Shown: piece by piece, positions 7,792 to 15,675 of the stretch
How the letters are laid out: the number at the start of each line of letters is the position of its first letter
Numbering within the stretch: the first letter of the stretch is position 1
The notes under the pieces: model-generated
The model's input: the letters and a program-made list of their open reading frames with translations, nothing else
What the model was told of the DNA's origin: nothing
Databases searched by the model: none
Assembly (NCBI GenBank): GCA_003345555.1
Contig: PRDJ01000077.1
Location: forward strand, 1-64,000
DNA from: Candidatus Thorarchaeota archaeon
GTDB lineage: Archaea > Asgardarchaeota > Thorarchaeia > Thorarchaeales > Thorarchaeaceae
DNA: 64,000 bases
Reading direction: 5' to 3'
Made by a program: the position numbers and the translations under genes

Positions 7792-8487
7792 TTGCACGTA
7801 CCGGATGGCATCGTCCCCTTCTGGCTGCAGGTGCTCATGTTCGCCTTGAGCGGAATCATGCTCGTGTTGTCCGGGCGAAGACTGAGCAAACAGTTTGATG
7901 ATCGCCTAGTACCTTACATGGGTGTCCTTGCTGCAGTCGTATTTGGAATACAGTTTGTTGACATTCCTGTGCCGCCATCGAGTGGTCATTTGATGGGTTC
8001 CACTCTTCTCGCAATCATGGTAGGTCCCTGGGCTGCTATCATAGTGATTGGACTAGTGTTGTTCGTGCAGGCGCTGACCGGGGACGGCGGTCTCCTGACC
8101 TACGGTCTCAATCTGTTCAATATGGGCATTGTATGCTCTCTAGTAGGTTGGTCTCTTTCGCTCCTGATTTTCAAGGCGCTTAGAACCCACCTCAATGACA
8201 GGTGGTCTGTCTTGACAGCTACTGCAGTGGCCTCATACGTAGCAGTCGTTGTGACAGCAGTGGTTCTGGGCCTTGAGTTTTTCACAGTTGCTGGTTTTGG
8301 CTATATCGCATTCCTGACTATCGTGGGAGTTAACGCTGTTATCGGTGTAGGCGAAGCTATTGTGACATGTATGGTACTTGCCTATTTTGTGAGAGCACGA
8401 CCGAGCGTGATTTCGTTGCTCTCCGGCCGCAAGAAACTCGATGTGACTCAAAGCGCACTAATAGGACAGAAAAGTCCTTTGGACTAG
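7792..8487 (+). CDS. cbiM: CbiM/NikM substrate-binding membrane subunit of nickel/cobalt ECF importer
   Basis: The 231-residue protein starts at TTG 7792 with MHVPDG, the N-terminal Met-His-x-Pro-Asp-Gly signature whose amino group and His2 bind the metal in CbiM/NikM. A further ligand is present as H66 in PPSSGHLMG. About six or seven transmembrane helices follow, including GGLLTYGLNLFNMG, a family hallmark. AGGGAA lies just upstream as ribosome binding site. No separate cbiN gene is seen. The divergent NikR gene argues for nickel as the substrate. It is the first gene of a tight three-gene operon. Confidence 0.93.
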   Translation: MHVPDGIVPFWLQVLMFALSGIMLVLSGRRLSKQFDDRLVPYMGVLAAVVFGIQFVDIPVPPSSGHLMGSTLLAIMVGPWAAIIVIGLVLFVQALTGDGGLLTYGLNLFNMGIVCSLVGWSLSLLIFKALRTHLNDRWSVLTATAVASYVAVVVTAVVLGLEFFTVAGFGYIAFLTIVGVNAVIGVGEAIVTCMVLAYFVRARPSVISLLSGRKKLDVTQSALIGQKSPLD

Positions 8488-8498
8488 GAGGCTTTGGG

Positions 8499-9278
8499 TT
8501 GAACGATTTTCTATTACCCTTTGTTGAAGGCCGAAAGGCTTCAGGTGTCTTCTCTCCCAAAGCTATGATTATCGCGTCTGTCGCAACGGCTATTCTAGTC
8601 TCCATCCAAACGAATCTTCGTATAGTGCTCCTTCTAGGGTTCCTGATTGTCGCGTGTGGAGTAGCTTCTCGCACCCGGTGGAGACCAGTAATCTCATTGG
8701 CTGCCAGATTCGAGGTGTTGGTCCTGTTTTGGGTTGTAATGGTACCGTTCATGTACGGAAGCACTGTCCTTGCAACTATCTCGCTTCCGTTTGGTCGATT
8801 CCAGATCTATCTCGAAGGCCTCACCCTGGGATTCATGCTGACCCTCAGAATGTCACTAATCGTACTTCTCTTTGTGGGCACGTTGTCGCACATGGCTCTT
8901 AGTGATTTTGTGGGTGCTATGTACGGCCTACGACTGCCAATGCCAGTCATAGGGTCATTACTCATAATGCTCAGATATGTTCCTCAGCTTGTCAACGAGC
9001 GAAGAGTCATGCACGAGTCTCAGCTCCTTCGGGGTCTCGGTGGCGCTGCGCGTTCAGTGCAGATACGTTCAGTAGGCTTTCTCATCGGCACAACTATAGA
9101 CAGAGGATTTGACAGAAGCACCGTGGTCTATGACTCAATGGTGTTGAGGGGTTTGGGAAAGCAATTCCGCCCGTCAGGAACAGGGTTTCATCGCTCCGAT
9201 ACTCTCCTTCTTGGTGTAGTCCTTCTTCTGGCCTCTATTCTCTGTGGCATTCTCCCGATTCCGGTTCAGGTGTTCTAA
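8499..9278 (+). CDS. cbiQ: CbiQ-type transmembrane (T) component of the ECF importer
   Basis: The start is TTG 8499, preceded by AGGAGG seven bases upstream and overlapping nothing; the longer open frame runs back into cbiM in another frame. The 259-residue product has four to five membrane helices and, near residues 170-190, the cytoplasmic coupling region with ESQLLRGLGG and later DSMVLRGLGK. Both contain the Ala/Gly-Arg-Gly type motif that docks to the ATPase. It couples ATP hydrolysis by CbiO to movement of the CbiM substrate unit. It lies 11 bases after cbiM. Confidence 0.9.
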   Translation: MNDFLLPFVEGRKASGVFSPKAMIIASVATAILVSIQTNLRIVLLLGFLIVACGVASRTRWRPVISLAARFEVLVLFWVVMVPFMYGSTVLATISLPFGRFQIYLEGLTLGFMLTLRMSLIVLLFVGTLSHMALSDFVGAMYGLRLPMPVIGSLLIMLRYVPQLVNERRVMHESQLLRGLGGAARSVQIRSVGFLIGTTIDRGFDRSTVVYDSMVLRGLGKQFRPSGTGFHRSDTLLLGVVLLLASILCGILPIPVQVF

Positions 9279-9279
9279 C

Positions 9280-10029
9280 GTGATAAAACCGATCGAGCTC
9301 GAACATGTCTTCTTCAGCTATCCTAGCTTCTCCATCGACAATGTCACTACTGAATTGAGACAGGGAGAGCTCAAGGCGGTAGCAGGGCGCAATGGCTCCG
9401 GAAAGACTACACTCTTCCGACTAATCCTAGGTCTACTGCAGCCAAGGCAAGGTGAGATTCGTGTATTCGGACGCCCTGTAAACAAGGATAACCTCTGGTC
9501 TGTCAGGCAAGACGTTGGATTCCTGTTTCAGAGCCCGCAGGATCAACTCTTCGCTCCGACAGTCTGGGAGGATATCAGCTTTGGTCCAAGAAATCAGGGA
9601 CTGACTGAAGAGGAGACCAGCGCTAGGGTCGAACAAGCACTAGATATCGTGGGTCTGTCGGAGCTGGGAGGGCGACCTGTGAACCAACTCAGCCATGGTG
9701 AGGCGAAGCGCATAGCTCTTGCAGGAATCATTGCCATGCGTCCGAAGATACTGCTGTTGGACGAACCGTTCTCAGGACTAGACTATCCCATGATTGCAGG
9801 TCTTCTTGATATTGTGAACAATCTGAGGAGAGAAGAGAGAGTGAGCGTAATGTACACGACTCATGACAGATTCTTTCTCGAGAACTGGGCTGATTCTGTA
9901 CTGGTCATGAGGCGAGGACGCGTGGTATATGATGGGGCAATTGGCGCGGCTCTTGTTAGTCCGGATCTCCAACCGGAGGTGGGTGGCTGCAGCTTGCTAA
10001 GGGCGCATCTTGCGGACTCAACGGACTAG
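9280..10029 (+). CDS. cbiO: CbiO/EcfA-type ATPase of the nickel/cobalt importer
   Basis: The 249-residue ATPase starts at GTG 9280, one base after the cbiQ stop codon. Walker A is GRNGSGKTT, the Q-loop is LFQSPQDQLF (typical of ECF ATPases), the signature is LSHGEAKR, Walker B is ILLLDEPFSGLD and the switch histidine is in YTTHDR. The serine-to-H variation in the LSHGE signature is common in this family. Together with cbiM and cbiQ it completes a group I ECF importer. Confidence 0.93.
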   Translation: MIKPIELEHVFFSYPSFSIDNVTTELRQGELKAVAGRNGSGKTTLFRLILGLLQPRQGEIRVFGRPVNKDNLWSVRQDVGFLFQSPQDQLFAPTVWEDISFGPRNQGLTEEETSARVEQALDIVGLSELGGRPVNQLSHGEAKRIALAGIIAMRPKILLLDEPFSGLDYPMIAGLLDIVNNLRREERVSVMYTTHDRFFLENWADSVLVMRRGRVVYDGAIGAALVSPDLQPEVGGCSLLRAHLADSTD

Positions 10030-10143
10030 ATTCTCACTTTGCCGTTCGAAAACCGCTTCATTCAGAGCTGAGGCGTGATGGTTCACAATCGTTAACCTTA
10101 TAATGGTTGTAGGAATTGTGTTAGGAAAGGGAGGCAAGTCGGA

Positions 10144-10638
10144 ATGATACCACGCGAGCAGAACGTATGCCTAAATATAGGTGAGAAGGCACCGGACTTT
10201 ACACTTCCGGACCAGAATGGCAGTCAAGTGCGCCTGTCGGACTTCAAGGGGAAGAAGAACGTTGTATTGGTTCTGCATCCTAGCACACTCACCAAATCCT
10301 GCAAGGACGATATTCGCTTCTATCAAGAACGAACGGACGAGTTCCACGCTTTGAACACCGAGATTCTGGTGGTGAACATGGATTCGATCGATTACAACAG
10401 AGATTGGGTCAAGGAGATTGGAGGGCTCAGCTTCCCCGTGCTTTCCGATCGCGATCCTCTTGGAGGCGTCAGTTTGACGTACGATTGCTTTGTTCCGAAG
10501 GAAGGGTATGGCAACAGAGCGGTCTTTGTCATTGACAAGAGTGGGATAATTCGGCACATCGAGAAGATCAAGGCTCTTCGAGGCGCCTGTCCTGACATGA
10601 TTCGTCTGAGCGATGTCCTATTGTCATTGAAGAGCTAG
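10144..10638 (+). CDS. Peroxiredoxin (AhpC/TSA, Bcp-like)
   Basis: The 164-residue thioredoxin-fold protein starts GEKAPDFTLPDQNG and has the peroxidatic site P46-x3-T50-x2-C53, the universal Prx pattern, though written PSTLTKSC instead of the usual FTxVC. A conserved arginine lies in GNRAVFVID and a possible resolving cysteine in TYDCFVP. It would reduce hydrogen peroxide or organic peroxides using a thioredoxin-like donor. It lies 114 bases after the nickel importer operon with its own upstream TATA-like stretch (CCTTATAATGG near 10095). Confidence 0.87.
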   Translation: MIPREQNVCLNIGEKAPDFTLPDQNGSQVRLSDFKGKKNVVLVLHPSTLTKSCKDDIRFYQERTDEFHALNTEILVVNMDSIDYNRDWVKEIGGLSFPVLSDRDPLGGVSLTYDCFVPKEGYGNRAVFVIDKSGIIRHIEKIKALRGACPDMIRLSDVLLSLKS

Positions 10639-10659
10639 TTCATCCTACGATACATTAGA

Positions 10660-10678
10660 AGGTTCACGGGCGTGACCT
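10660..10678 (+). terminator. Hairpin after peroxiredoxin gene
   Basis: AGGT(T)CAC and GTGACCT form a seven-pair stem with one bulged T around loop GGGC, 22 bases after the peroxiredoxin stop. There is no T-run, so termination is a guess; it could also be an RNA-processing structure just ahead of the tRNA-like repeat. Confidence 0.35.
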
Positions 10679-10686
10679 GCGACAAC

Positions 10687-10725
10687 GCGGAGGTTGCCAA
10701 GCCAGGTCAAAGGCATAGGACCTAA
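10687..10725 (+). pseudogene. Orphan tRNA-Leu 5' half (pseudo or split tRNA)
   Basis: Bases 10687-10719 match the 5' half of the tRNA-Leu at 12286-12318 with a single difference: acceptor GCGGAGG, TT, D arm GCC...GGC and the 5' side of the anticodon stem TAGG. Downstream, AGGA...TCCT would close a loop of only five bases, and no proper variable arm, T arm (TTCRA) or matching CCTCCGC end follows. A strong inverted repeat (GGCGTAGG/CCTAC...GCC, 10741-10760) follows instead. It may be a decayed copy, or the 5' piece of a split tRNA; the first is simpler. Confidence 0.55.
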
Positions 10726-10787
10726 TCCTGTGCGACTAGAGGCGTAGGGCCTACTCCGCCTCCGTTTGATCCCGGACGATTCATACT

Positions 10788-11069
10788 TCAAGCAATATTC
10801 ATCGAATTCGTTATAGCACAATTGGGCGGCCATTCGTCGGCAGTCAAGAGTGTTGCTGGACACGGGGGCCGGGCGGGGAACAATTCTCTTGTTGCCTGGT
10901 GGTTTTCTACAAGACCGAACTGGCTCATCATGTATGCACGCTGCTCTCGGCTGAGTCCATACTTATCCGGAAAGAATCTCCCTAGGTCGAAGTCCTCCTT
11001 TCCTCCTGCATCGGTTCCTCCTGCCTTGGCTTCTGGCCTGTCTTGTGAAGATATCTTGACGGAAGTCAT
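10788..11069 (-). CDS. Small acidic hypothetical protein
   Basis: ATG 11069 opens a 93-residue frame. The middle (EDFDLGRFFPDKYGLSREQR, then MMSQFGLVENHQATRELF) looks like a real amphipathic helical protein, whereas the last 20 residues are less convincing. On this strand a TTTAATATT box lies about 20-25 bases ahead of the ATG, which would fit a leaderless archaeal transcript. It is divergent from the second DUF4332 gene. I recognise no family, and chance coding cannot be excluded. Confidence 0.4.
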   Translation of the reverse strand: MTSVKISSQDRPEAKAGGTDAGGKEDFDLGRFFPDKYGLSREQRAYMMSQFGLVENHQATRELFPARPPCPATLLTADEWPPNCAITNSMNIA

Positions 11070-11125
11070 CTTCAATTTCCCGCAAATATTAAAAGTGAAG
11101 CCATAGAGCAGCGCCGAGGGAGGCG

Positions 11126-11827
11126 TTGGTCTTGGATGAAGAAAGGTTCAGACGATATCTGAAGGAGACCGGCAAACCTGAGAAGCGGATTGAGCGCGAA
11201 GTTAGCAAGATGAAGGACTTTGAGCTGTATTTGTCACGACACAGAAAGAGGAAGCTTGGAGCGGAAACTGCTGAAGATCTCAAAGACTTCATGAATCAGC
11301 TAGGGGACAGAAGGGAAAAGATCAACGTCTGGCTGTGGGTTCTCAGCCGGTACTATAACTCTGTGTCCAATGACTTGATGCTCTGCGCAGTAAACGAAAT
11401 GATAGGATTGCAGTTCATCAAGGTAGCTAATCTGAAAGACTTCTTGGGCGTCAATCATCAACATACTCAGGCGTTGAGGAAGGATGGAGTGTTCACATCT
11501 ATGCACTTGCTTGACGGGGGACGAACCGAAGAGGGAAGAGTGGAACTGGCAGAAAGGACTGGCGTTCCTCTTAGTGCCATACTAGAGCTGGTGAAATTGG
11601 CTGACCTGTCCAGGATTCCGGGCTTGGCTAAGAAGCGTGCAAGGCTCTATTACGATGCTGGATTGGAGACTCTGGACAGGATAGCAGAATCGAACCAAGA
11701 GGATATGCGAAAGATGCTTGTTGAGTTCGTTGAACGCACACGTTTCGACGGTAGCCCTCCGACTCCGTCCGAAGCCGCCTTCACTGTGAAACTTGCCAAG
11801 TATCTTCCACGAATCGTGGAGTACTGA
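11126..11827 (+). CDS. DUF4332-like HhH protein, paralogue of 4472-5251
   Basis: The product (233 residues from TTG 11126, or 231 from TTG 11132) has the same layout as the protein at 4472-5251. The N-terminal helical domain (RFRRYLKETGKPEKRIEREV) resembles a recombinase SAM-like arm. A helix-hairpin-helix C-terminal half contains ILELVKLADLSRIPGLAKKR and YYDAGLETLDRI. GAGGGAGG lies directly upstream; its spacing suits TTG 11132 better. A TATA-like AATATTAAAAG at about 11085 precedes it. Function is unknown; HhH repeats suggest DNA or RNA contact. Confidence 0.7.
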   Translation: MVLDEERFRRYLKETGKPEKRIEREVSKMKDFELYLSRHRKRKLGAETAEDLKDFMNQLGDRREKINVWLWVLSRYYNSVSNDLMLCAVNEMIGLQFIKVANLKDFLGVNHQHTQALRKDGVFTSMHLLDGGRTEEGRVELAERTGVPLSAILELVKLADLSRIPGLAKKRARLYYDAGLETLDRIAESNQEDMRKMLVEFVERTRFDGSPPTPSEAAFTVKLAKYLPRIVEY

Positions 11828-11951
11828 CAGATGCGTGCTCCGCTTCTTCATCGTGGCCTTACCAAGTGCCCCGGCTGCCGAAGATCACGCAGACTTGGGT
11901 TGAGACTCGATTCTCCTCAACTTGGCTAGGTAGTGGCAGCCCACAATCGCC

Positions 11952-12173
11952 ATGCCGGGGAGGAGAGGTAGAAACAGCTGCCATATGATCCCATGCATCG
12001 CAAGAAACAGCAGAAGGAGACTGCTCAGTTTGAGGAAATATCTTCGCGAGCTGAATCCTGATGAGTGGGTGGCCCTATGCCAGAAGCATCATCGATATGT
12101 CCATTGGGCCATGGACAGGCTTCATCTCGGATGGGAAGACATGGATTGTGCATTTCTCGGGAATCGGACGTAG
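11952..12173 (+). pseudogene. HNH-endonuclease-like remnant or short gene
   Basis: The 73-residue frame ends with NPDEWVALCQKHHRYVHW, which looks like the second half of an HNH nuclease (C-x2-H-x-x-x-H around the metal site). The first Cys pair and the beta-hairpin of a complete HNH domain are missing, although several arginines precede it. The frame closes 5' at a TAG at 11931. It lies 113 bases before tRNA-Leu. The rest of 11828-12285 shows no other coding signal. Confidence 0.4.
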
Positions 12174-12285
12174 CACGAAAAGCTCCCTTGCTGATTCATA
12201 GAAATGCTTATCATTCGATGACTCTCGGATTGCCGAGAGAGGCGACTTGGTACAGTTACTTGCTGTATCCGTTCGGCTCTGCAAT

Positions 12286-12402
12286 GCGGAGGTTGCCAAG
12301 CCAGGTCAAAGGCGTAGGTCTGTATTCCTCTGGAAATACATTGCGAAACTCAGGCTCCTATTTCGTAGGAATTCGCGGGTTCAAATCCCGTCCTCCGCAC
12401 CA
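12286..12402 (+). tRNA. tRNA-Leu (CAG) with intron in the anticodon stem, CCA encoded
   Basis: Acceptor GCGGAGG (12286-12292) pairs with CCTCCGC (12392-12398), then A73 and CCA. The D arm is GCC...GGC with the AAGCCAGGTCAAA loop typical of Leu. Once a 29-base insert is removed, stem TAGGA/TCCTA closes loop CTCAGGC with anticodon CAG at 12351-12353. The type II variable arm is TTTC-GTA-GGAA and the T arm GCGGG-TTCAAAT-CCCGT. All arms then pair fully, which supports both the tRNA call and the intron position. Confidence 0.9.
12319..12347 (+). other. tRNA-Leu intron between positions 30 and 31
   Basis: The 29-base insert folds into a hairpin TGTATTCC / GG(A)AATACA with loop TCT (one bulged A). 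Removing it restores a perfect five-pair anticodon stem. The position, inside the 5' anticodon stem instead of at 37/38, is noncanonical but known in archaea. The precise junction may shift by a base. Confidence 0.75.
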
Positions 12403-12432
12403 TTATTCAGAAACATCCCTTATGCTGTATGG

Positions 12433-12561
12433 TCAGCGGGCGGTCTGCGGCGCCGACAACTGACAGAGCATCTTTGAACCTGAGGCAAGCGCAAGCTGGC
12501 TCATCATCATGAGAACCGTGATAATGGCTATCACAAACGACGATGCTTTGCGTCGTGACAC
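12433..12561 (-). CDS. Putative short signal-peptide-like protein
   Basis: GTG 12561 is preceded by GGAGG nine bases upstream. The 42-residue product begins SRRKASS, then a hydrophobic run FVIAIITVLMMMSQLALA, which is a good signal peptide with an Ala-x-Ala cleavage site, and ends 16 residues later. It could be a truncated secreted protein, cut off near the tRNA, or a genuine small exported peptide. Confidence 0.35.
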   Translation of the reverse strand: MSRRKASSFVIAIITVLMMMSQLALASGSKMLCQLSAPQTAR

Positions 12562-12851
12562 GTCCTGTTTCCTCCAATAGCAGGAAGCTCTGGGCAGTCC
12601 ACGTCTATGAATCCCATTCCACTGCCCAGAAATGTGTACGCCACCGTCCCTTAGGAATTGTTCGGGCTGCTTTGATTCGCTGCACCATTCCACGGTCACA
12701 GACACAGACGCTCTCCTGTAGAAACACAGTCTGGCCAAGATGGGAAATCGATTTGCTGAGAGTCAGGTAGGCACCAACAGACTCGATGAGGGGGAAAATG
12801 TTTCAAGAAGATGGGCAATCCTCTTATTCAATCCGGGAGCATCTACATTAC

Positions 12852-12944
12852 ATGGATAGAAAGACCAAGGAAATCATAGCAGTGGTACTGTTTTGTCTCG
12901 CAATTGTGGCAATCGACCTTCTTCTTCTGCGGGTCCAGTATTAG
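12852..12944 (+). CDS. Putative 30-residue single-helix membrane peptide
   Basis: ATG 12852 encodes a charged head (MDRKTKE), one hydrophobic helix (IIAVVLFCLAIVAIDLLLL) and a short tail RVQY. The positive-inside pattern is sensible. Only a weak GGGAG lies upstream. Too short for firm support. Confidence 0.3.
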   Translation: MDRKTKEIIAVVLFCLAIVAIDLLLLRVQY

Positions 12945-13148
12945 TCTGCCGTTTTACATATTCAGCGTCTGCAAAGACTGCTCTTCGCCCGGAGATCGGG
13001 TTAAGAGATACTACTCCAGCTGTATATCCTGAGACGACATCAAAGAAGGATTCTGCCTGCTGCCCCAAAGACAGAAGCACAAGCTGAAGCGTCCTGTCGC
13101 CCTATTGGGCCCATGATAGACTCACTGATGTAACATGGCACAGGGTCT

Positions 13149-13283
13149 TCAGGCAATGGCGTGATATGCAGACGACAACAAACTACCGTTTCCGGTTGCT
13201 ACATTAGTCAATCCCGCTTCTCGTGCAGTCTCGGCGGCAGCAGTCTCATGTGCCCTGTTTGTGCGTGGCGGGTCAATCGTCAT
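13149..13283 (-). CDS. Putative small protein coupled to the upstream membrane peptide
   Basis: The frame of 44 residues begins at an ATG that overlaps the stop codon of the preceding small frame (ATGA), as in translationally coupled genes. Its composition (AHETAAAETAREAGLTNVAT) is plausible protein but unknown. A frameshifted continuation of a single decayed gene would produce the same picture. Confidence 0.3.
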   Translation of the reverse strand: MTIDPPRTNRAHETAAAETAREAGLTNVATGNGSLLSSAYHAIA

Positions 13284-13420
13284 GCGACGCTGAAAGAACC
13301 CGAGTCCACGGTGAAGCTCAGTATCGCTAGAATCGATACGAGCGCAAGACCGGAAATGCAGACAGCCGCCACATCGGACGAGAATCTATTGCCCGAACCT
13401 TGAGTAGCCACAACCGACAT
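13280..13420 (-). CDS. Putative 46-residue membrane-anchored peptide
   Basis: ATG 13420 follows a GGAGG site six bases upstream. After a polar start (SVVATQGSGNRFSSD) comes one hydrophobic helix (VAAVCISGLALVSILAIL) and a short polar tail. The frame stops at 13280 and overlaps the next small frame by ATGA. The layout resembles the N-terminus of an archaeal secreted or pilin-like protein, so it may be the 5' end of a pseudogene. Confidence 0.35.
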   Translation of the reverse strand: MSVVATQGSGNRFSSDVAAVCISGLALVSILAILSFTVDSGSFSVA

Positions 13421-13648
13421 GATACCCTCCGCAAACTTGTCCGTTCAACCTTTCATAGATAGACCCGTTGCCTCAGTTACGCATTCATACGTGGAGTCCC
13501 GTCCTGCGTATCGCTGTTTCTCGTTTCAGCAGATGATCAAGCAAGACTTGTGGACAGACGAAACGGCTGCTTTCCCGGAATGGCCCACGCGCTATGCCTA
13601 GTGCATATATGCGCTCTAGAAGAAGGGACACCGAGGAGACAGTCGTCG

Positions 13649-14167
13649 ATGGAGTTTCGAAGGGCCATTCTCTTGATGATAGTCGTCTTGATGGTCTTGC
13701 GCACAGGAGTTTTGCCTATGACCGTTTTCTCATCCAGCGATGGACCAGTTTTTTCCGAGTACGGAGACTTCTATGCTGACTTCGTTGGTTCTTCCGGCAG
13801 CGTTTTTCTTGCGGTCACGGTGAACGACGGCGATGGAGTACAGACGGTAATAGGAAGTGTCAGCAATGTCTCTGAGCTGGAGTGGCACAACGTAACGATG
13901 TCAGAATCTGGTAGTGTACGGCATCGCTACTACGGCGGCTACAATGTCCCCCTTCCTGAAGACGGTCATACCTACGAGTCCCACGCAAAGTATTTTGCGA
14001 ATGACACCCTTGGTAACTGGAATAAGTCGAATCTCACGCGTCAGTACCTCACGAACATGGGCCTTTGGCGTGCTCCAAGTACCATGCTAACAGTTCTGGG
14101 GATTCTAGCAGGCACATCAGTGGTCGTTGCGGTCCTTATAGTGGTCCTACGGCGACGAAACCGCTGA
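13649..14167 (+). CDS. Secreted single-pass membrane protein
   Basis: The 172-residue product starts at ATG 13649 with GAGGAG about ten bases upstream. A signal peptide (RRAILLMIVVLMVLRTG) leads into an extracellular domain with several N-glycosylation sequons (NVS, NVT, NDT, NKS, NLT). A C-terminal helix (VLGILAGTSVVVAVLIVVL) ends in RRRNR. No family is recognised. The type I topology suggests a surface-exposed protein anchored at its C-terminus. The longer open frame upstream has no coding character. Confidence 0.65.
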   Translation: MEFRRAILLMIVVLMVLRTGVLPMTVFSSSDGPVFSEYGDFYADFVGSSGSVFLAVTVNDGDGVQTVIGSVSNVSELEWHNVTMSESGSVRHRYYGGYNVPLPEDGHTYESHAKYFANDTLGNWNKSNLTRQYLTNMGLWRAPSTMLTVLGILAGTSVVVAVLIVVLRRRNR

Positions 14168-14237
14168 ATATCTGCGGCTGGCCTGCTGGCCCGAGCAGGA
14201 ACCGGCGCACACTTCTGGGCCTTGAGACCCGCGCCAG

Positions 14238-14642
14238 TTACTTCTCTGATTTCACGCGCATGATGACGCGCTTCTCCATGACGAACCAGACCTCAACTGG
14301 ACAATTGAGAGTGATTTGAGCGAGGAGGTCTTGGTCAGCTGGCTTGGGCACTTCGTAGGTCTCGAATGTGTCACTGTCCATGAGGCTGAAGTTTTCTCCC
14401 ATGTCAGCGATGACTGTTGCGCCTTTCTTGTCTATGATAGGCACATCGACCATTCGGTCTGCAGGCATGATGGCTTGTCGTTTCCGGTTATCAAAGAAAC
14501 CAACCGCTTCAAAGGTGATTTTCGCTGCTCCGTGTTTGCCTGGCTTTGACTTTTCCACATTAACAACCCTTGAGGGCATATCATCGACAATCACGTATCC
14601 ACCGGGTTTCAGGGTCCTGGCTTCTACTCTCCTAATGCTCAT
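14238..14642 (-). CDS. eif5a: Translation factor aIF5A
   Basis: The 134-residue protein from ATG 14642 has the N-terminal SH3-like domain with the hypusination loop SKPGKHGAAK, where K36 would carry hypusine or deoxyhypusine, and a C-terminal OB-fold domain. It binds the ribosomal E site and helps peptide bond formation at stalling sequences. The length and loop match archaeal aIF5A exactly. The frame upstream of 14642 is open but lacks similarity. It is divergent from NAD kinase, with a TATA-like TATACTTTAT in the intergenic region. Confidence 0.95.
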   Translation of the reverse strand: MSIRRVEARTLKPGGYVIVDDMPSRVVNVEKSKPGKHGAAKITFEAVGFFDNRKRQAIMPADRMVDVPIIDKKGATVIADMGENFSLMDSDTFETYEVPKPADQDLLAQITLNCPVEVWFVMEKRVIMRVKSEK

Positions 14643-14805
14643 CCGAATCACCGTCGCATTCTTGCAGACAATTACCGGTCGGTCATGGTGTTGCATTCAT
14701 ATACTTTATGGGGAGTCATCTAGCGACCCAGCGAGGCGCCTAGGCAATGCTTAACAGCAACAGTGATAGAAATCGTTTCCGAACCGCTGTCGGGATGTGT
14801 CAGTC

Positions 14806-15675
14806 ATGATTGAGGAGAAGCCTCAGATTCTATCCAAACGGAGGGCCGTAGGTCTCGTGTGCAGAGCGGGCAGGGCGGAGGCCGATCAGCTTGGCCAAGA
14901 TATTGTGGACTTCCTCCTAGACCGTAATATCGAAGTACAGATCTGCCCGGGCTCCTGCAACGTAGACGATTCTCGAGCAAGTCCTACCCCCGTTGATAAG
15001 ATGGATGTCGATTTCATGACCTTGATCGGCGGCGATGGCACGATTCTTGATACGCTGTCGAAGCTGAGGGACAAGGAGACTCCTCTGTTTTGTATAAACA
15101 TGGGTACAGTAGGCTTCATGACGGAGAGTGACGTAGCGAGTGCCCTGAGCGCATTGGAGAAGGTTCTCAGCCGAGACTGCATAATCGAGAGGTGCACGAA
15201 TCTGAGTTCGGGTATTGGCGACAGGATTTTCCGGGATGCCCTAAACGAGGTTTACGTTGCCTCTTCTATTCACGGTCGCCTGCTGACTTTCGATATCTAT
15301 CTCGATGGAACCAACATAAGCTTCGGCCGGGCTGACGGTGTGATGGTTGCTACCCCAAGTGGATCGACGGCATATGCCCTTTCCGCAGGGGGTTCAATAT
15401 TGTCCCCTTCACTCGGAGCATTCATAGTCGTCCCCGTCTGTCCTCCAAGGTCTGAACTGCGGCCTCTCGTAGTTCCGGACTACTGCCATGTCGAGATAGA
15501 GCTGGTTAAGCCTGAAGCCTTGGGGACAGTCGTAATTGATGGCCAAGCGCAGTGGGATGTACAGCCGCTAGAAAGGGTGTGGGTGAAGAAGTCAGAAGGA
15601 GTAACCCGTTTCATACGACTGTACGACAATTACTATGATCGACTGAGGACCAGACTGGTACCTAGTAGCGTCTAG
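14806..15675 (+). CDS. nadK: NAD kinase
   Basis: The protein of about 289 residues shows the NAD kinase hallmarks: GGDGT at 75-79 (catalytic Asp), TPSGSTAYALSAGG later, and a C-terminal VIDGQ strand. It phosphorylates NAD to NADP using ATP or polyphosphate. ATG 14806 is favoured; an in-frame GTG 14797 lies three codons upstream. The stop codon is immediately followed by the start of nob1, so the two are co-transcribed. Confidence 0.92.
   Translation: MIEEKPQILSKRRAVGLVCRAGRAEADQLGQDIVDFLLDRNIEVQICPGSCNVDDSRASPTPVDKMDVDFMTLIGGDGTILDTLSKLRDKETPLFCINMGTVGFMTESDVASALSALEKVLSRDCIIERCTNLSSGIGDRIFRDALNEVYVASSIHGRLLTFDIYLDGTNISFGRADGVMVATPSGSTAYALSAGGSILSPSLGAFIVVPVCPPRSELRPLVVPDYCHVEIELVKPEALGTVVIDGQAQWDVQPLERVWVKKSEGVTRFIRLYDNYYDRLRTRLVPSSV

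Larger units (their letters stand above)
12403..13648. other. 1.2-kb gap with only tiny reading frames
   Basis: No frame here looks like an ordinary protein gene and no known RNA is recognised. The stretch holds four short frames with hydrophobic segments (listed separately), three of them on the minus strand. The pattern would suit a decayed gene for a secreted or membrane protein next to the tRNA, or a set of small membrane peptides. Confidence 0.5.

Noticed and set aside
10687-10790. A second functional tRNA-Leu
   Set aside because: The anticodon loop would have five bases, and no valid variable arm, T arm or acceptor 3' strand follows.
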